Shown: positions 33,027 to 44,146 of the stretch, piece by piece
How the letters are laid out: every line of letters begins with the position of its first letter
Position numbering within the stretch: the stretch's first letter is position 1
Assembly (NCBI GenBank): GCA_002077045.2
Contig: KZ111159.1
Span: forward strand, 682,001 to 746,000
DNA: 64,000 bases
Reading direction: 5' to 3'
Origin: Rachicladosporium sp. CCFEE 5018
Taxonomy: Eukaryota > Ascomycota > Dothideomycetes > Cladosporiales > Cladosporiaceae
The notes under the pieces: model-generated
Told to the model about the DNA's origin: nothing
Database searches by the model: none
The model's input: only the letters and a program-made list of their open reading frames with translations
Program-made: the position numbers and the translations under genes

Positions 33027-33679
33027 TCCTGAGGCCGCGCTGGCCAGGACTGCGGTATTTCGCTGCAGTGTAGATGTGATGTCGATCTTTCAAGAAATTG
33101 TTGATGACTAGCACTTTAGCTTTGAATGAAATGCCATGCGCCGCCGAGTCTAATGGATGACGGAACCTAAAGGCCTCTCTTCGGAGTTAAGAACGGTGCT
33201 GCACCTGCAGGGGTCGAGTCGTGTGGTGTCGCAGGATCGCAGAAGGAACGATGATTTAGATAGTCAGAGGTGAACGGACTGCACGGCAGCAAACATCAGC
33301 GCAGATGTTCGTGAGCCTTTACTTCACCTTGCTAATACGATCGGATTGTTAGCATGTGTTGTTTATGTTTGCCGTTGCACGTGCCAATCCGCCCTGTGAC
33401 TCCGGCCGGACCTTCAACACCCGCGCCGCTTGTTGAGTTAGCCGCACATCCCCATGGAGAAGGCACACAAGGCAATCCGAACCGCCGGAAAGATTGATGA
33501 GAAGAAGCACTGGCGGATGACTCAGATCAAGAATAGCAGCAAGCACTGCATTGTCGCTGCACTGACTTCGGGTTGGGAAGAGAGGCGGACGTTGGCTGCA
33601 GGATGCGGCGCAGCTGACGGATTGAACATCTGCTCAACAGAGGGAACGGTATACCTACAACAACGGCTATGACCGCAGC
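33027..33679. other. Intergenic, PFK-2 upstream region
   Basis: These 0.65 kb precede the PFK-2/FBPase-2 start codon on the minus strand. No exon, RNA gene or repeat was recognised. Confidence 0.4.
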
Positions 33680-34542
33680 TCCGACACATCATGCGGCATT
33701 CGATCCTGCGACCAGCCTTATCTTATCTATGCAATCCGCCTGGTCCTCTTCCCAAGGTTGTGAGGCTAACCCAGTATGCCTGGAACCAATGACAGTAGTG
33801 TCATTTGGCCAGCCCTTGACCCAGATATCTTTCACCTTTAACGCGAGGACTATGTCAGCACATTTACGCCACCGCAGGAGAGCAGATCACGGACACACAG
33901 TCAACTTGAGCTCTGGTGACAGCCGACCAAGGCGCTGGAACCATCTAGGGAGCACTTCGCGGGAATGTCGCTCGCCTCCTACTGTAGGGCGTGGCTTCCA
34001 CCGAAGCGATGGTGGATCCTAGCGTCGCATTGCTCCAGAATGGCATCGTAGTCTTTGTTGTTGACGGCTTCGAAGTTCTTCTTCGAGATGCGAGCTACAA
34101 TGAGGTTGTACATGGCTTCGACTCGGATGTTTGGCGTATCGTAGCTCTCCTCTTGTGGTAGATGCTGTCCAATCTGCCGTGGTAGTCGTTGATATAACAG
34201 ACTGATGGCATGTCTGTCTTGCGCATAGCCATTGTTATATACGTGCCGTCGCGGCACCTTGAGGCGGGAGAACAGGAAAGTGTTGGTATGATCTACGTCC
34301 GTAGGTCTGCTGAGTAAGGTACCGATCGACATTGAAGTAATTTGGAGATGCATATTCCAGCCGTACGGACCAATTATATCGTTGCCGCAAGCCGGCCGTA
34401 TCGGTCTGCGAAGAGGACTGCCTGTACGCGGGCCAGATGCGATACCGTTTTGGGCACAATGGACGGCTCGCGAACACCATAGCAGCGACATACAGAGGAC
34501 TACTAGCAAACCGGGTATGATAAATGCCCGCTCGGAGGCCAT
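33680..34542 (-). pseudogene. SnoaL-like (NTF2-fold) gene, disrupted
   Basis: The frame from the ATG at 34113 begins MYNLIVARISKKNFEAVNN and reaches HHRFGGSHAL, the typical start of a small SnoaL-like/NTF2-fold protein. It then hits a TAG at 33979. Shifting the frame by two bases immediately after HAL restores GGERHSREVLPRWFQRLGRL and SPELKLT. A plausible intron at 33836-33898 then leads to VKDIWVKGWPNDTTVI, again in family order. After this the similarity is lost and a stop follows. The gene is therefore broken by an indel near 33980 and probably decayed at its 3' end, unless the break is a sequencing error. An upstream extension to the ATG at 34542 would add a hydrophobic leader (FIIPGLLVVLCMSLLWCS), but that part does not look family-like. 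Confidence 0.5.
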
Positions 34543-34906
34543 GAACTTACGCTGTTCGGCGTCCCATCATCGCAGATAGAAATCTCGATGGCTTGTTAGG
34601 TCGATTCCTCACTGTTGCAACCAGATGTATAACACCTCAAAGAACGCGGTCAATATTGTCGAGAGGCTACAGCTATGATGTCGTACTGCGCACAGCCTTC
34701 CGGGGACAGTCTCTCACGGACGGGCCAGTGTCCTCACTCACAGTCGCAGCAACATCTACGTTCCCTCAACGAAGCAGTTCAAACCATCGAGAGACAGCAC
34801 AGTCACGCGGCTTCTCAACATATTCATAGCCGTCCTATACACTGATACAGTCCCATGTCCAAGCCGCCCAATGGGCAGGCGGCGATCATCACCGCTCATG
34901 TGTTGC
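34543..34906. other. Intergenic, 0.36 kb
   Basis: This lies between the broken SnoaL-like gene and the Mga2-like stop codon. I searched it on the minus strand for ankyrin repeats or a membrane segment that could extend the Mga2-like protein and saw none. Confidence 0.4.
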
Positions 34907-37864
34907 CTATCCCCCATACCCCTGGTTCCCCATCCCAATATGTTGTGTCATGAATGCCTGCGCCCACTCCGTAGCAACTCGCTCAAAATCCTCCGGCCGA
35001 ACACCCTGCAATTGAGCCTGATATCTCGAAGAAAACTCGTAGCGTCGATTATGGTTACTCTCAAGACTGTTTTCTCGATGCAGAGAAGGCGGATTCTTAT
35101 ACTCGAATATCGTGCGTGTGCCCGAAGTCGAATACTGTGGTGATTGGCCAGAAGTCGCTATCACTTGAACCGCCCCAGGTCGCCCGTGAGGAGTGATACA
35201 CATGAGTGCTTTCTCACCGTAGTAGAAGGTACTGCTTGCAGGTTGATCGCCAAAGTAGACTTGGGTATTGGGGGTGAAGTTTTGCCCGTACAATGCGATC
35301 TTAGTGCCGCCCACAACTTCTCCGGACGGAGGCAGTATCTCATGGATTGTTGGAACTGGCTCGAGGGTGTCTAAGGGGAGCTGTGATCCCGAGCTGTGGA
35401 GCGCAGGCCGTTGAGAGGCATATATCTGGTTCCGTGGCACTGGTGGGGCTCGTTGGTATGCTGCTAGGTTCCGCGTGCTGGACACTGGGCTCGCAGCCCG
35501 AGAGCCAACCCTACTAGACGGCACTGAGTGATAGTAGCCTTCGATCCCCTGACCTCGCGCGGACTGCGGCGTTTGAGCTGCCTGAAAGTAGTTGTTCTGC
35601 TGCATCACATCGTTCGGTGTCGGTGGACCAGATCCCATATTGTACTGCCCAGGAAGACCAGATGCCGGCATGGACATGTAGCTCTCTCCCATCGGATTGA
35701 ACCCAGCACTTGTCGGTCCGTTCGGCGAGAAGGGAGACTGCGAGGCCATCACACCGCCAGGTAGGTGGTTGTTGTGCGCGTTCGTGTCGACTCGAGGTGT
35801 CATCACGAGCCCGCTCGGGAGCTTCTTATGCCCAGACGATGACTTGCGCTTCTTGTTCGGACCGCTATTGCCTGCACTGTTGGGCGAACCCGGTCGCGAT
35901 AATGTCGTAGGCGTCATGCTGGTTGGTGTCATTGTGGCAGATGTGGCTTGCGATGCAAAGGCTGCATTTGCATGCTGCAGCTGATGCACATGACTTTGCG
36001 GATACTGCTGGCCGTATCCTCCAAGCCCTTGCAAGTTGCCGGTCGATCGCGAAGATGGAAAGCCAGTGGGTAGGCCATGGGCACTCATGTCGACCATACT
36101 CTGGCTTTGCGGAAGACCATACGGGTATCCACCGTTGTACAGCATCGTGCCTTCCATCTGCGTCGAGAAGCTCGGAGGATGTGTCTTGTGATCATCAGTG
36201 ATCAGTATCGAAGCTGACATCTCTTGAGCCACCACTTCGCCTGCTTGGTTCTTGATCGTGAAGATGACCTGGAAACCTTCCTTCTCAGACTGGTGTCGAC
36301 AATAGCATGCGATACGCATTGCAGCAACAGCCTCAACTGTACCCTCGGGTGGCCGATAATCGTCTCCCACGACAGTTGCCTGCTGAGGGATCGGCTCTGG
36401 TGTTTTCCAGGGGAGGTACTCATTCGAGTTGAAGACGACCGCCCGTTCGGTCTCGTAGCGCTCCCAATGTATCTGCTCCTCTTCCTTCTTGAGCTTCTTC
36501 CGACCGGCGCGCTTCCTCTCACGCTGTATGCAGTTGTTGCAGATCCGCACTTCGCCGCCACTGGCGGGCTTGTCCTCCTCGGGTGTGCTTTTCAGATCAT
36601 TTCGATCCTCCTCACTACCCGACTCTTTGTGCTGTTCTGCCCGTCGCTGAATCTCCAGATTGCTCTGCGCTGCTGCAGTGCGTAAAGCCTTCTCTTTGTA
36701 ACCCGGATTGCGCATGGCACTGGTAGCGACTAACATCGTAGACAACTCGAGCGTCTTGCTAGCGTCCACATCCTCTCGTGCAAGGAGCTTCGACTTCGCG
36801 ATCGTCTGTAGCGGCAGATGCAGATACTCAATCCCTGGTGGTGGAGACTCGAGAAACATGTAAATGTTGATCTGGGTCTCTACTCTCGACTTGAGGGAGA
36901 TGGGCGCGATATGCAAAGCAGATCTCCCACGCTGGGTGCCGTTAGATCCCCGCGCCCGAGCTGCAAGTGTTGCTTCGGTGACCACAGGCGAAGGCGTGAA
37001 GCGCACCTGGCTGGGTGATGTGTAGGCATTGAAGTCGCTGGGCCACGCGGGATTCGCAGCCATTGCGAAGTTCTGATTTGGGTTGAATGTGTCGTTGCTA
37101 TCTGAAGATGGGGTCGAGAAGAGGGCGTTAGGTGAGTTGTTGAACATCGCTGGGTTGAGCATGGCAGGCGACTGGTCCCTCGAGCCACCATCGAAATCGA
37201 ACGTGGCAGGGTTGATGGTCTGCACCTGTGTAGCGTTAGTGGCAGCCGCGCCTCGCGCTCTGCGGACACTCACAGGAGACTCGTGGGTATAGGGAAGCGT
37301 AGTGTGTGGCATAGCCACGCCCCGCACCTGACCGTTCAGGGACAGAGCCTGGTGGAATGCGGTCGGATTGATAGGACTCGAGTTTGTGCTCTGATTCGGG
37401 AAACCAAACATATCCTGATCCGATATGCCTGGACCCATCGCGCCAGCGCCGAAATACGGGATAGCATTTTGTCCGATGCCCATTATGGAGTCCTCTTCCT
37501 TGACCACATTCACTCCAGCATCCGAGACAGGCGACTCGGAAGTAGGCTTTCGCTTGCGCATACTTGAGGTGTCTGACGACGAGTCCTGGCTTGAGTTCTC
37601 CAAAGATTGCGCAGGCTTCACGCTGTGACCATATTGCTGTGCGCCAGCAGTCGTCGCAGCATCTGGACCCGACTTGGATGGATTGCGCATTTGCAGACCG
37701 CCTGGACTTTCGATGTAGTCGCCCATGTTCGTGAAGGCATCGAAAGGTGTGTTGCCGTATGGTGAGTCCGAGTTCATGGCATTGTTGAACTCGTCGGAGA
37801 TGAAGGCAGGATCATTTGCCCACTCCATATCGCCAGTATATACGGTCGCGTTCTTACTGTCCAT
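34907..37864 (-). CDS. Spt23/Mga2-like IPT/TIG-domain transcription factor, without ankyrin repeats
   Basis: Starting at the first in-frame ATG (37864, MDSKNATVYTGDMEWANDP), this single exon encodes 985 residues. Upstream codons are open but begin only at a TTG. The acidic, Asn/Ser-rich N-terminus resembles an activation domain. Around residues 330-560 lies the conserved Spt23/Mga2 block: LKSRVETQINIYMFLESPPP, LHLPLQTIAKSKLLA, RICNNCIQRERKRAGRKKLK, AMRIACYCRHQSEKEGFQVI and SASILITDDHKTHPP. A basic stretch NKKRKSSSGHKK follows. An IPT/TIG fold (TIHEILPPSGEVVGGTKIAL, then GQNFTPNTQVYFGD) lies near residues 839-905, and the protein ends about 80 residues later. Yeast Mga2 and Spt23, which control the fatty-acid desaturase gene, carry ankyrin repeats and a C-terminal ER anchor after this point. 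Both are missing here, so a soluble, constitutively nuclear form is inferred. Confidence 0.82.
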   Translation of the reverse strand: MDSKNATVYTGDMEWANDPAFISDEFNNAMNSDSPYGNTPFDAFTNMGDYIESPGGLQMRNPSKSGPDAATTAGAQQYGHSVKPAQSLENSSQDSSSDTSSMRKRKPTSESPVSDAGVNVVKEEDSIMGIGQNAIPYFGAGAMGPGISDQDMFGFPNQSTNSSPINPTAFHQALSLNGQVRGVAMPHTTLPYTHESPVSVRRARGAAATNATQVQTINPATFDFDGGSRDQSPAMLNPAMFNNSPNALFSTPSSDSNDTFNPNQNFAMAANPAWPSDFNAYTSPSQVRFTPSPVVTEATLAARARGSNGTQRGRSALHIAPISLKSRVETQINIYMFLESPPPGIEYLHLPLQTIAKSKLLAREDVDASKTLELSTMLVATSAMRNPGYKEKALRTAAAQSNLEIQRRAEQHKESGSEEDRNDLKSTPEEDKPASGGEVRICNNCIQRERKRAGRKKLKKEEEQIHWERYETERAVVFNSNEYLPWKTPEPIPQQATVVGDDYRPPEGTVEAVAAMRIACYCRHQSEKEGFQVIFTIKNQAGEVVAQEMSASILITDDHKTHPPSFSTQMEGTMLYNGGYPYGLPQSQSMVDMSAHGLPTGFPSSRSTGNLQGLGGYGQQYPQSHVHQLQHANAAFASQATSATMTPTSMTPTTLSRPGSPNSAGNSGPNKKRKSSSGHKKLPSGLVMTPRVDTNAHNNHLPGGVMASQSPFSPNGPTSAGFNPMGESYMSMPASGLPGQYNMGSGPPTPNDVMQQNNYFQAAQTPQSARGQGIEGYYHSVPSSRVGSRAASPVSSTRNLAAYQRAPPVPRNQIYASQRPALHSSGSQLPLDTLEPVPTIHEILPPSGEVVGGTKIALYGQNFTPNTQVYFGDQPASSTFYYGEKALMCITPHGRPGAVQVIATSGQSPQYSTSGTRTIFEYKNPPSLHRENSLESNHNRRYEFSSRYQAQLQGVRPEDFERVATEWAQAFMTQHIGMGNQGYGG

Positions 37865-39060
37865 GGGGACGCTTTCGAGTCGCAGCGCGCTCAAGGGCGC
37901 GGTCTGCTCTTTGGGACCTGCGAGCCGGCGTGTCGGGAGGGGGTCCCGGCGGTGGGAAGCGGCCAAGAGACTCGGTCGCGGTGAGTCGCAGGATGTAGAG
38001 AGCTTGTCCGGGCGGTCGTGGCGATGCCGGCGACTATGAGAAGTGAAGTGTGAAAGCTGGCAAGAGGCGTGTCTTGGACTTGTGCCTGGAAATGCAGCAA
38101 GAGCAGACCACAAGCGTGCTAGCCGAAAGCCTATCCGTGATCGGGCTGATTTCGCACGGTGTGGGGGAGAGTCAAGCAACGACTGTGATGAAGCGGCTCA
38201 TTGCGCAACACATCACGGCACGTGTCAACCGCACTGCATGTACAAGTACATGTGTAAAGATGTGTGAAGGACTGACGTTGCGCGCGCCAGCGTGCTCGAG
38301 TCGAGGGTGCAGGCGCTCGAGCTGTGCGGGGAAGACAAGCCTAGCTGCATTTCCTGGAGACCACACTCACACTGTGCGATTACCTAGTATGGTCCATTGT
38401 GTATCGTGTCTTATACACACGTGCCCTCTGTATATGCACCTACCATCATCACTGCACTGACAATCGCTATCGCTATCCCCTTCGCCGCCGTGCGAGATAC
38501 AAAAGTACTTCTTACCTATCTGCATCTCCTTCCCTGCCTTTCACTGGCGGCGATCACGCATCCCTGCAACGGCAACGTTCCGTCCTTCCGGCGCTTATCC
38601 CGAGACCTGAAACACATGCACCTCCATTCACTTGACCTGCCATGAATACTACCATACCAAATGCTTGCTTCCATATCAAGTCATTGCTCGGTGGTCCTGG
38701 CAAAAATGTCATGATGTACACAGCGTATTTCTCCGACAACGGTTATGCACCTGCATCGACCCACATCATGCCACTCGGCGATTCACGTGGCGGTCCGCTC
38801 GTGGCGTCTGCAGTCAAGCCGGACTCGGCACTCGTCAAAGCCGTCAAAGCCCTGTCGATATGGACATGTGCAGATGGAGCGTTCAGAACTCCATCAAATG
38901 AGAACATAGTCCAACATTTACCCCAAGCCGAGAAAGGAATAAGCGTTGGATGCGCGTACTGTATGTAGCTTTCATACAACTGATCGCGTCGCTTTTCATG
39001 AACTCATCACGTCGTCAAAGTATGCACATCTCAAACCCACGGTAGCCCTCTGCCACTATC
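37865..39060. other. Intergenic, 1.2 kb
   Basis: This is the promoter side of the Mga2-like gene and the 3' flank of the small conserved gene. It contains an inverted repeat at 38237-38252. A 108-codon plus-strand frame from 38642 is open but shows no domain or protein-like composition. Confidence 0.4.
38237..38252. repeat. Perfect inverted repeat, CATGTAC-AA-GTACATG
   Basis: Two 7-base arms separated by two bases lie about 370 bp upstream of the Mga2-like ATG. A symmetrical site of this size could bind a dimeric regulator. It is a single occurrence, and chance is possible. Confidence 0.5.
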
Positions 39061-39630
39061 TCACAGGCTCAACTGATCAGCACTGATCCGATCCGCGCTT
39101 CTATCCCGCTTCACCATAGACAGCTTATAATACCTCTCGTCTCCGCCCGCCGTCCTACCTCCAATGAACCACTTCTCTCCACCAAGTCCTCTCACATCTC
39201 GAAAGCCGCCAGAGTCGCTGCTGCTATCACTGCCTCTTCTTCGCGCCCGACCAGCCTCTTGCGCTGTAGGGTATGAGGGCTGTGGCTTGTTGGGCGGACC
39301 GTACACGGGCAATCCTGTAGAAGACGGCGATCGTGGTAGATGGGTAGTAGGTGATACGGTGTGCTGAAGCAATTGCCGATCTTGTTGTGCCGTGGGCGCT
39401 GGATATGCCTGTGCCTTCGCATTGATTGGTCGAGGACTCGTGACTGCATGTTCAGCTGCCAGTGACGACTGTGCTCGGCTCGTTTGCGCTGCAGACTGCC
39501 ATAGCGTTTGTGCGGTCGCGGCGGCTTGTGTGTTCGATGAGGTGATCGATGGTGGTGCTTTGGGTATCGACTGAGTATGTGTTCGAAAGGCGGCCAGAAA
39601 GTTGCTCAGGAAAGGTCGTTGCGTCGGCAT
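39061..39630 (-). CDS. Conserved fungal protein of unknown function
   Basis: This is a single-exon frame of 189 residues with an ATG at 39630. The first 130 residues are low-complexity, rich in Pro, Ala, Gln, Ser and Thr. The last 45 residues look conserved and folded: a Ser/Arg/Gly segment (RARRRGSDSSSDSGG) and then GGEKWFIGGRTAGGDERYYK and RDRSADRISADQLSL. I have a general impression of similar C-terminal wording in other dothideomycete and eurotiomycete proteins, but no function is known to me. It has no signal peptide or membrane segment. Confidence 0.6.
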   Translation of the reverse strand: MPTQRPFLSNFLAAFRTHTQSIPKAPPSITSSNTQAAATAQTLWQSAAQTSRAQSSLAAEHAVTSPRPINAKAQAYPAPTAQQDRQLLQHTVSPTTHLPRSPSSTGLPVYGPPNKPQPSYPTAQEAGRARRRGSDSSSDSGGFRDVRGLGGEKWFIGGRTAGGDERYYKLSMVKRDRSADRISADQLSL

Positions 39631-40986
39631 TGTGAGTGGTCGGCTGTGGAGCGCCGGTCGCTGGCCTTAATTGCTCTTCACTCCACCTCACAAACGATCA
39701 AGTCTCAAGGCCTTTCTTCTGCAACGCTTCCTCAGATGTGTTTCCTGATTGAACGATAGTCTATAGCAACTTTCCCGTCGACAACGGTGCTCCCACAGCT
39801 TTTTCTTTTCCACAAGATATGACCGCACGGATGGACTCGGAAGCGATGTTTCGGCAGATGAGCTCGTTCTGTACTCCAGCAATGAACCTGGTTTTGTGGA
39901 AGTGTGATTGAAAGTGTTTTTACAGCTCAAGGTGGTTTTGCGGGCGGCAATGGATGATCAAGTGTGAGCAGGAAGCAGCTTCGTCTGGTCATGCTATATC
40001 CAGTGAAGTCTACTGGTGCAGTCACACTTCCGGCTGCACCCGACCCTTCACTCCGCACAAGCTAGCGAAGGAGCCGAAGTCTCTCCACATTGCTCCTGCA
40101 GCCCTGCTCCACATCCTCACGCCATCAGATCTCTTTGACTCTTTTATCTGATGATAGGCTTTCAATTTACCAGCGACACGCCTCTCTGTTCCAGCGTGAT
40201 CCAAACTCCAGTACTGACTAACGACTCCTGTGCACTGCCAGTCTATTAGAGAGAGTCCGCAAGCGTCGCAATCTCACGTCTGTTCCCTGAGCTTAACGGC
40301 GATATCGCGGTGCTACTTCGCCTACACCCTGGTCCTGCACGCTGAGAGCTGCAGACTCCACGAGGGCTGCAAACCATTATGTGTTGGCAGTGCAGATCTA
40401 GAGAGGGGAACATGAGTTCACATGCCATGTCGGTCCGAAAGCAGTGCTGACGGCCACCTTCACTGCAGCAACATCGACATTGAGAAAATGTAGAGAGCTC
40501 AGAGGTTGCTTGTATTCTGCGACGAGCTCATCCACGAGGGCATGGCAAGTCCATGTGCAGAATGCTGCAAGTGTAGCACCCAATCCACGAATATGCAGCG
40601 GTTGCCACAACAGGCTTTGAAGTTGTTTTGTCTCGAGAGGGCGGTATCGTACCGTTCGATATTCATTGCTATCTGTATCGCTGGCCCAAGTGCCAAATCA
40701 TCCCGGGTATCATTCACACTTCTATAACCATTACGCCGCTTCCCGAGCATTAGCACGGACTTGCTTCGCACCGATTCCGCACCATCGCGAATGTCCCGAC
40801 TTTGTGGTAATCTCTCCATAGTAAGAGCATCGCTGCCGGCGATAACCTCTCTTTTCGTCGCACGGTGCGGTCAACCGGGAATCTAGCTCTCGTGCACGTA
40901 GCGGCATCGTTATCGATTGACAGCTCAGCCGCACGCACCTTCTACCAGGCAGTCCACCAAGCTCATTCCGAAGCATCACTCTCCTG
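39631..40986. other. Intergenic, 1.35 kb
   Basis: This lies upstream of the small conserved gene and downstream of the DHA1 transporter. Open frames on both strands are short and lack domain character. No RNA gene or repeat was recognised. Confidence 0.4.
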
Positions 40987-42746
40987 CTACTTCGCATCAG
41001 CAGCACCTTCCCGCCACCCAGCGCCCCAAAGAGCAGTCGCCCAAACGCCAAGTGCAGAAGCCACGAGAAAGCCCGCCGAAAGCGTGCTGAACCACCCAAC
41101 CCCGATCTTATTGATAGCAGGCAGACAGAAAGCCGACCCAAGCCCCGCAAAGCAGTACCGCAGAAAGTAGTTGCCATTCACAACCTCACTCGACCGCTCC
41201 GGCATAGCCTCAGTGCAGTAAGTGTTCAGCGTCGGGAAGCAGATCGTCTGCGCCACGCCCTGGATGAACATGACAATCACCGGCAACGGTATGCCGCCGA
41301 CCTGCTTCTCGATCGCCCAGCCATACAGCAGCATGCAGCTTGGTATCACGACACCCATGGCTATGAGCGAGGCTCTAAGTCGGTCTTCGGGCACCCGCTT
41401 ACCGTCGCGCTTGGCGATCCATTTCTTGAGGACGTGGCTGGAATAGGTGCCACCGAAGAAGGTGCCAAAGAAGTAGCCGAAGCCGGGGGCGAGGTAGAAG
41501 AGGCTGGCATCGAGAGGAGTTTTGAGACCGAAGCGCGGGTTGAGAACGTAGCGGATTGGTGTTAGCAGGGAGTACCTGTGGGAATGTAAGTTGAAGTGAG
41601 TCGTACCAACTACCATTGGGAGCTCACTTACATGTTGAATACCAACGAGCCACACGCGATAGCTACGAAGCACAGATGCGGATGCCGGAAGAGCTTGAGA
41701 ATCGTAATCGGGTTCATCCATTGCAAGACCTTGACAGTCTTCTCTTTGCGTCCAAGACCCTCGAGATCAGCCTTTCTCATATTGTGAGCCGTCTCTGGCA
41801 CGATCGCAAGCATAGCAATCGTGGCCACGCCGGCAAGCGCAGACTGCAGCCAGAAGATACCTCTCCAATGGCTGTAGGTGACAATCACACCAGCGATACA
41901 GGGTCCGATCGCTGGTCCGACGAGCACACCCATCAAGAAGATGCTGACCATCTTGGCTCGAGCAACTGGTGCATAGATATCGCCGAGGACGGCCTGACCT
42001 AGAGTAAGGAATGCAGTACCTTGGAAGGCCGTTAGCAAGCGCATGGCGAAGTAGGTTCGGAAATCTGGTGCAACAGCCGAGCCGATGCTAAAAGCTGTGA
42101 AGGTCGCCGCAGCGAAGGTGAGCGGCCACTTCCGACCGTACGTCTGTCCCAGCGGGCCATACAAGAAGGCCGACAGTGCCATGAACACCATGTACATCGC
42201 ATTGGACAAGTTGAAGATGGTCGCGGTGGTCTTGAAGGTCTCCACAACCTCGGGCGCAGCAGACAGGATCGAGGTACTGCTGATAGGCGCCAAAAACGAG
42301 CAGAAGCTCAGAGTAATGAGTATTAGAATCTTACGCTTCGGCGTGAATCGTGCATAGATCTCATCGCCTTCCTCCCAGTGCCCGTCGTGATGTGGCACGA
42401 CATCATGACTCGAGGCGTGGGTGTGAACGGGCGCGAGTGTCGTATCTTGGGAAGAGATATCGCCGAGCTCGAGATCGCGGCCTTTGTCGACCTGATCGCC
42501 ACCATTCAGCTTCGTCAAGGGCCACCACCTTGTCCAGTACGTTGATCTCCCTGACCCCCACCATCTGGGATTGACCGCTGTCAAGGTTGCTGCTCCCTTT
42601 GCCTCATGTGGACTGGAGACCAATACGGGCGTTGAGTGCTCGGAGGGATCATGCTTCGAGCTGTCATCTTCCTTACTCGAAGACGTAGCTAGCGAAACCA
42701 GACTGCTGCTCTTCGAGACGGCCGGACCTTTCGTTGGCGTGGCCAT
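40987..42746 (-). CDS. MFS multidrug-type transporter, DHA1 family
   Basis: This is a 12-TM drug:proton antiporter-like protein of the plasma membrane. Two exons with an intron at 41576-41631 give 567 residues; the ATG is at 42746. About 150 hydrophilic residues (Ser/Thr-rich, then HTHASSHDVVPHHDGHWEEG) precede TM1. DHA1 hallmarks are motif A in GPLGQTYGRKWPLTF after TM2, RLLTAFQGTAFLTLGQAVLG in the TM4 region, and the antiporter motif C in GVLVGPAIGPCIAG in TM5. A long central loop (RKADLEGLGRKEKTV) and the second six-helix half follow. The relatives are the Tpo/Flr1-like exporters of polyamines, azoles or secondary metabolites. No biosynthetic cluster surrounds it, so the substrate cannot be inferred. 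Confidence 0.88.
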
Positions 42747-44146
42747 GGCAGCGCCCCGCGCTTGCTCAAGTTCGAGGGGCCCAGATCAGAGCGAGAGTCT
42801 CGCGAGTCAATACTTTGTGCCCTCGCTCACGCAAAACTTCCTAGTTGCTGCAGTGCCGTGTGATCGAACGGGAGCTCGAGTTTCTCGGGAGGCTTTGGGA
42901 GCGCAAAGTATTCAATGTGGCTCGATGTTGTACAAGCAAACCAAAGTAGTACGTTTGCCGTCGAGACTGGTTGTCTGAGTTTATGTGTTTCTAGCAATAA
43001 GACGATATCGCGGTCGCTGGCAATGCTGTGCCAAACCGATGACAGGAAACGGAAAGGACATGACCACTGCAGAAGCGTTGAAGATACGAGATGGTTATAC
43101 ATGACTCCTACCTGATCTTTGAGTGGACAAAGTGCGTCCGACGTTGCATCTTGAGGCCCACAAGTCGGTTGGGTCGGCATAAAGATAGATGTTTAGTGGG
43201 AAGTGAAGGATAGAAAATGTCGCAGCCACCGATATCGCTCCGATTGTCGCCGATGCATACATGACGCTCAATTGGTACGCGTATGTAGTCGGCTCTTCTG
43301 CGCGCCAAATGCGCTTGAGCTCAAGTGGTGCATTCGCAACAGTGATGAGAAGGTGTTGGAGAGTGACGTGTAGGTGATGGTGGGAATGCCCCTACCATAA
43401 ACTATAGCAGATACGATATATAAGCCCTTCAGACTTCAATACAACATTTGCCGTTGGGTATACTAAACCTAGATCATACATGCGCTTACACGGATGCCTC
43501 TTTGGAAGGACAAGCAGTCAATATGCTTTGTAGCACGACAACACAGTCCAAAGTTCGACTCTTCTCGGGTAGGTTCGTACGGCTTCTCAGAGGTTCTCTG
43601 CGTAGTGGCCCGAAGCGTGACGCCAAGTCCAACCGGCTGCTCCAACACAAGGCGGCTTGCAGACTGTTGACCATCAGCACGGCATGTGGCAAACATTGAG
43701 TATACCGCAAAGCTCAGGCCTCGGCCTCGATCCGGCCAAAATATGCGCAATAGCACCACCCGGTTGGGATCGCGTTGGTTCCAATTCTCAGTCGCGTTAC
43801 AGACCACCATGAGCGGTCTACGACGATCATATCGTCCCGTAGTCCAGGCGACCCGATCTCGTCGACATGCTGAAGATGACGTGAGCTACGAATGTGTTCG
43901 TGCGCGAAGAACTGTGCCCAAGGCGCCAAGCCATGGGGCCGGGCTCCATGAACATCAAGCTCAGCGAGACCCGACAGTTGATACCCCTTGCACTTATTAC
44001 AGTCTTCACACGTCCAACAGACCGTGCTCAATGCGCCGACGGCTAAAGAAGATATCTATCGTAACGTCGCGCCGTGACTTCGGCGCAAGGCAGGCACTGT
44101 AGATTTCGCTTGCCTGTCGCCTTTAGATGTCGCGGACAGCAAACCA
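42747..44146. other. Intergenic, 1.4 kb
   Basis: This is the upstream region of the DHA1 transporter. A consensus TATATAAG at 43417-43424 points on the plus strand, but the open frames after it (43448-43699 and 43686-44102) look non-coding. No RNA gene was recognised. Confidence 0.4.

Noticed and set aside
37865..38179. Upstream 105-codon extension of the Mga2-like protein
   Set aside because: It has no ATG and begins at a TTG. The Arg/Ser/Pro composition looks like untranslated DNA, and MDSKNATVYTGD is a natural start.
38642..38968. Plus-strand open frame of 108 codons with an ATG
   Set aside because: No recognisable domain, no neighbouring promoter element, and an equally open frame on the other strand. 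Too weak to call a gene.
43417..44102. TATATAAG followed by open frames on the plus strand
   Set aside because: The TATA match is good, but the downstream frames have random-looking composition and no splice sites that join them.
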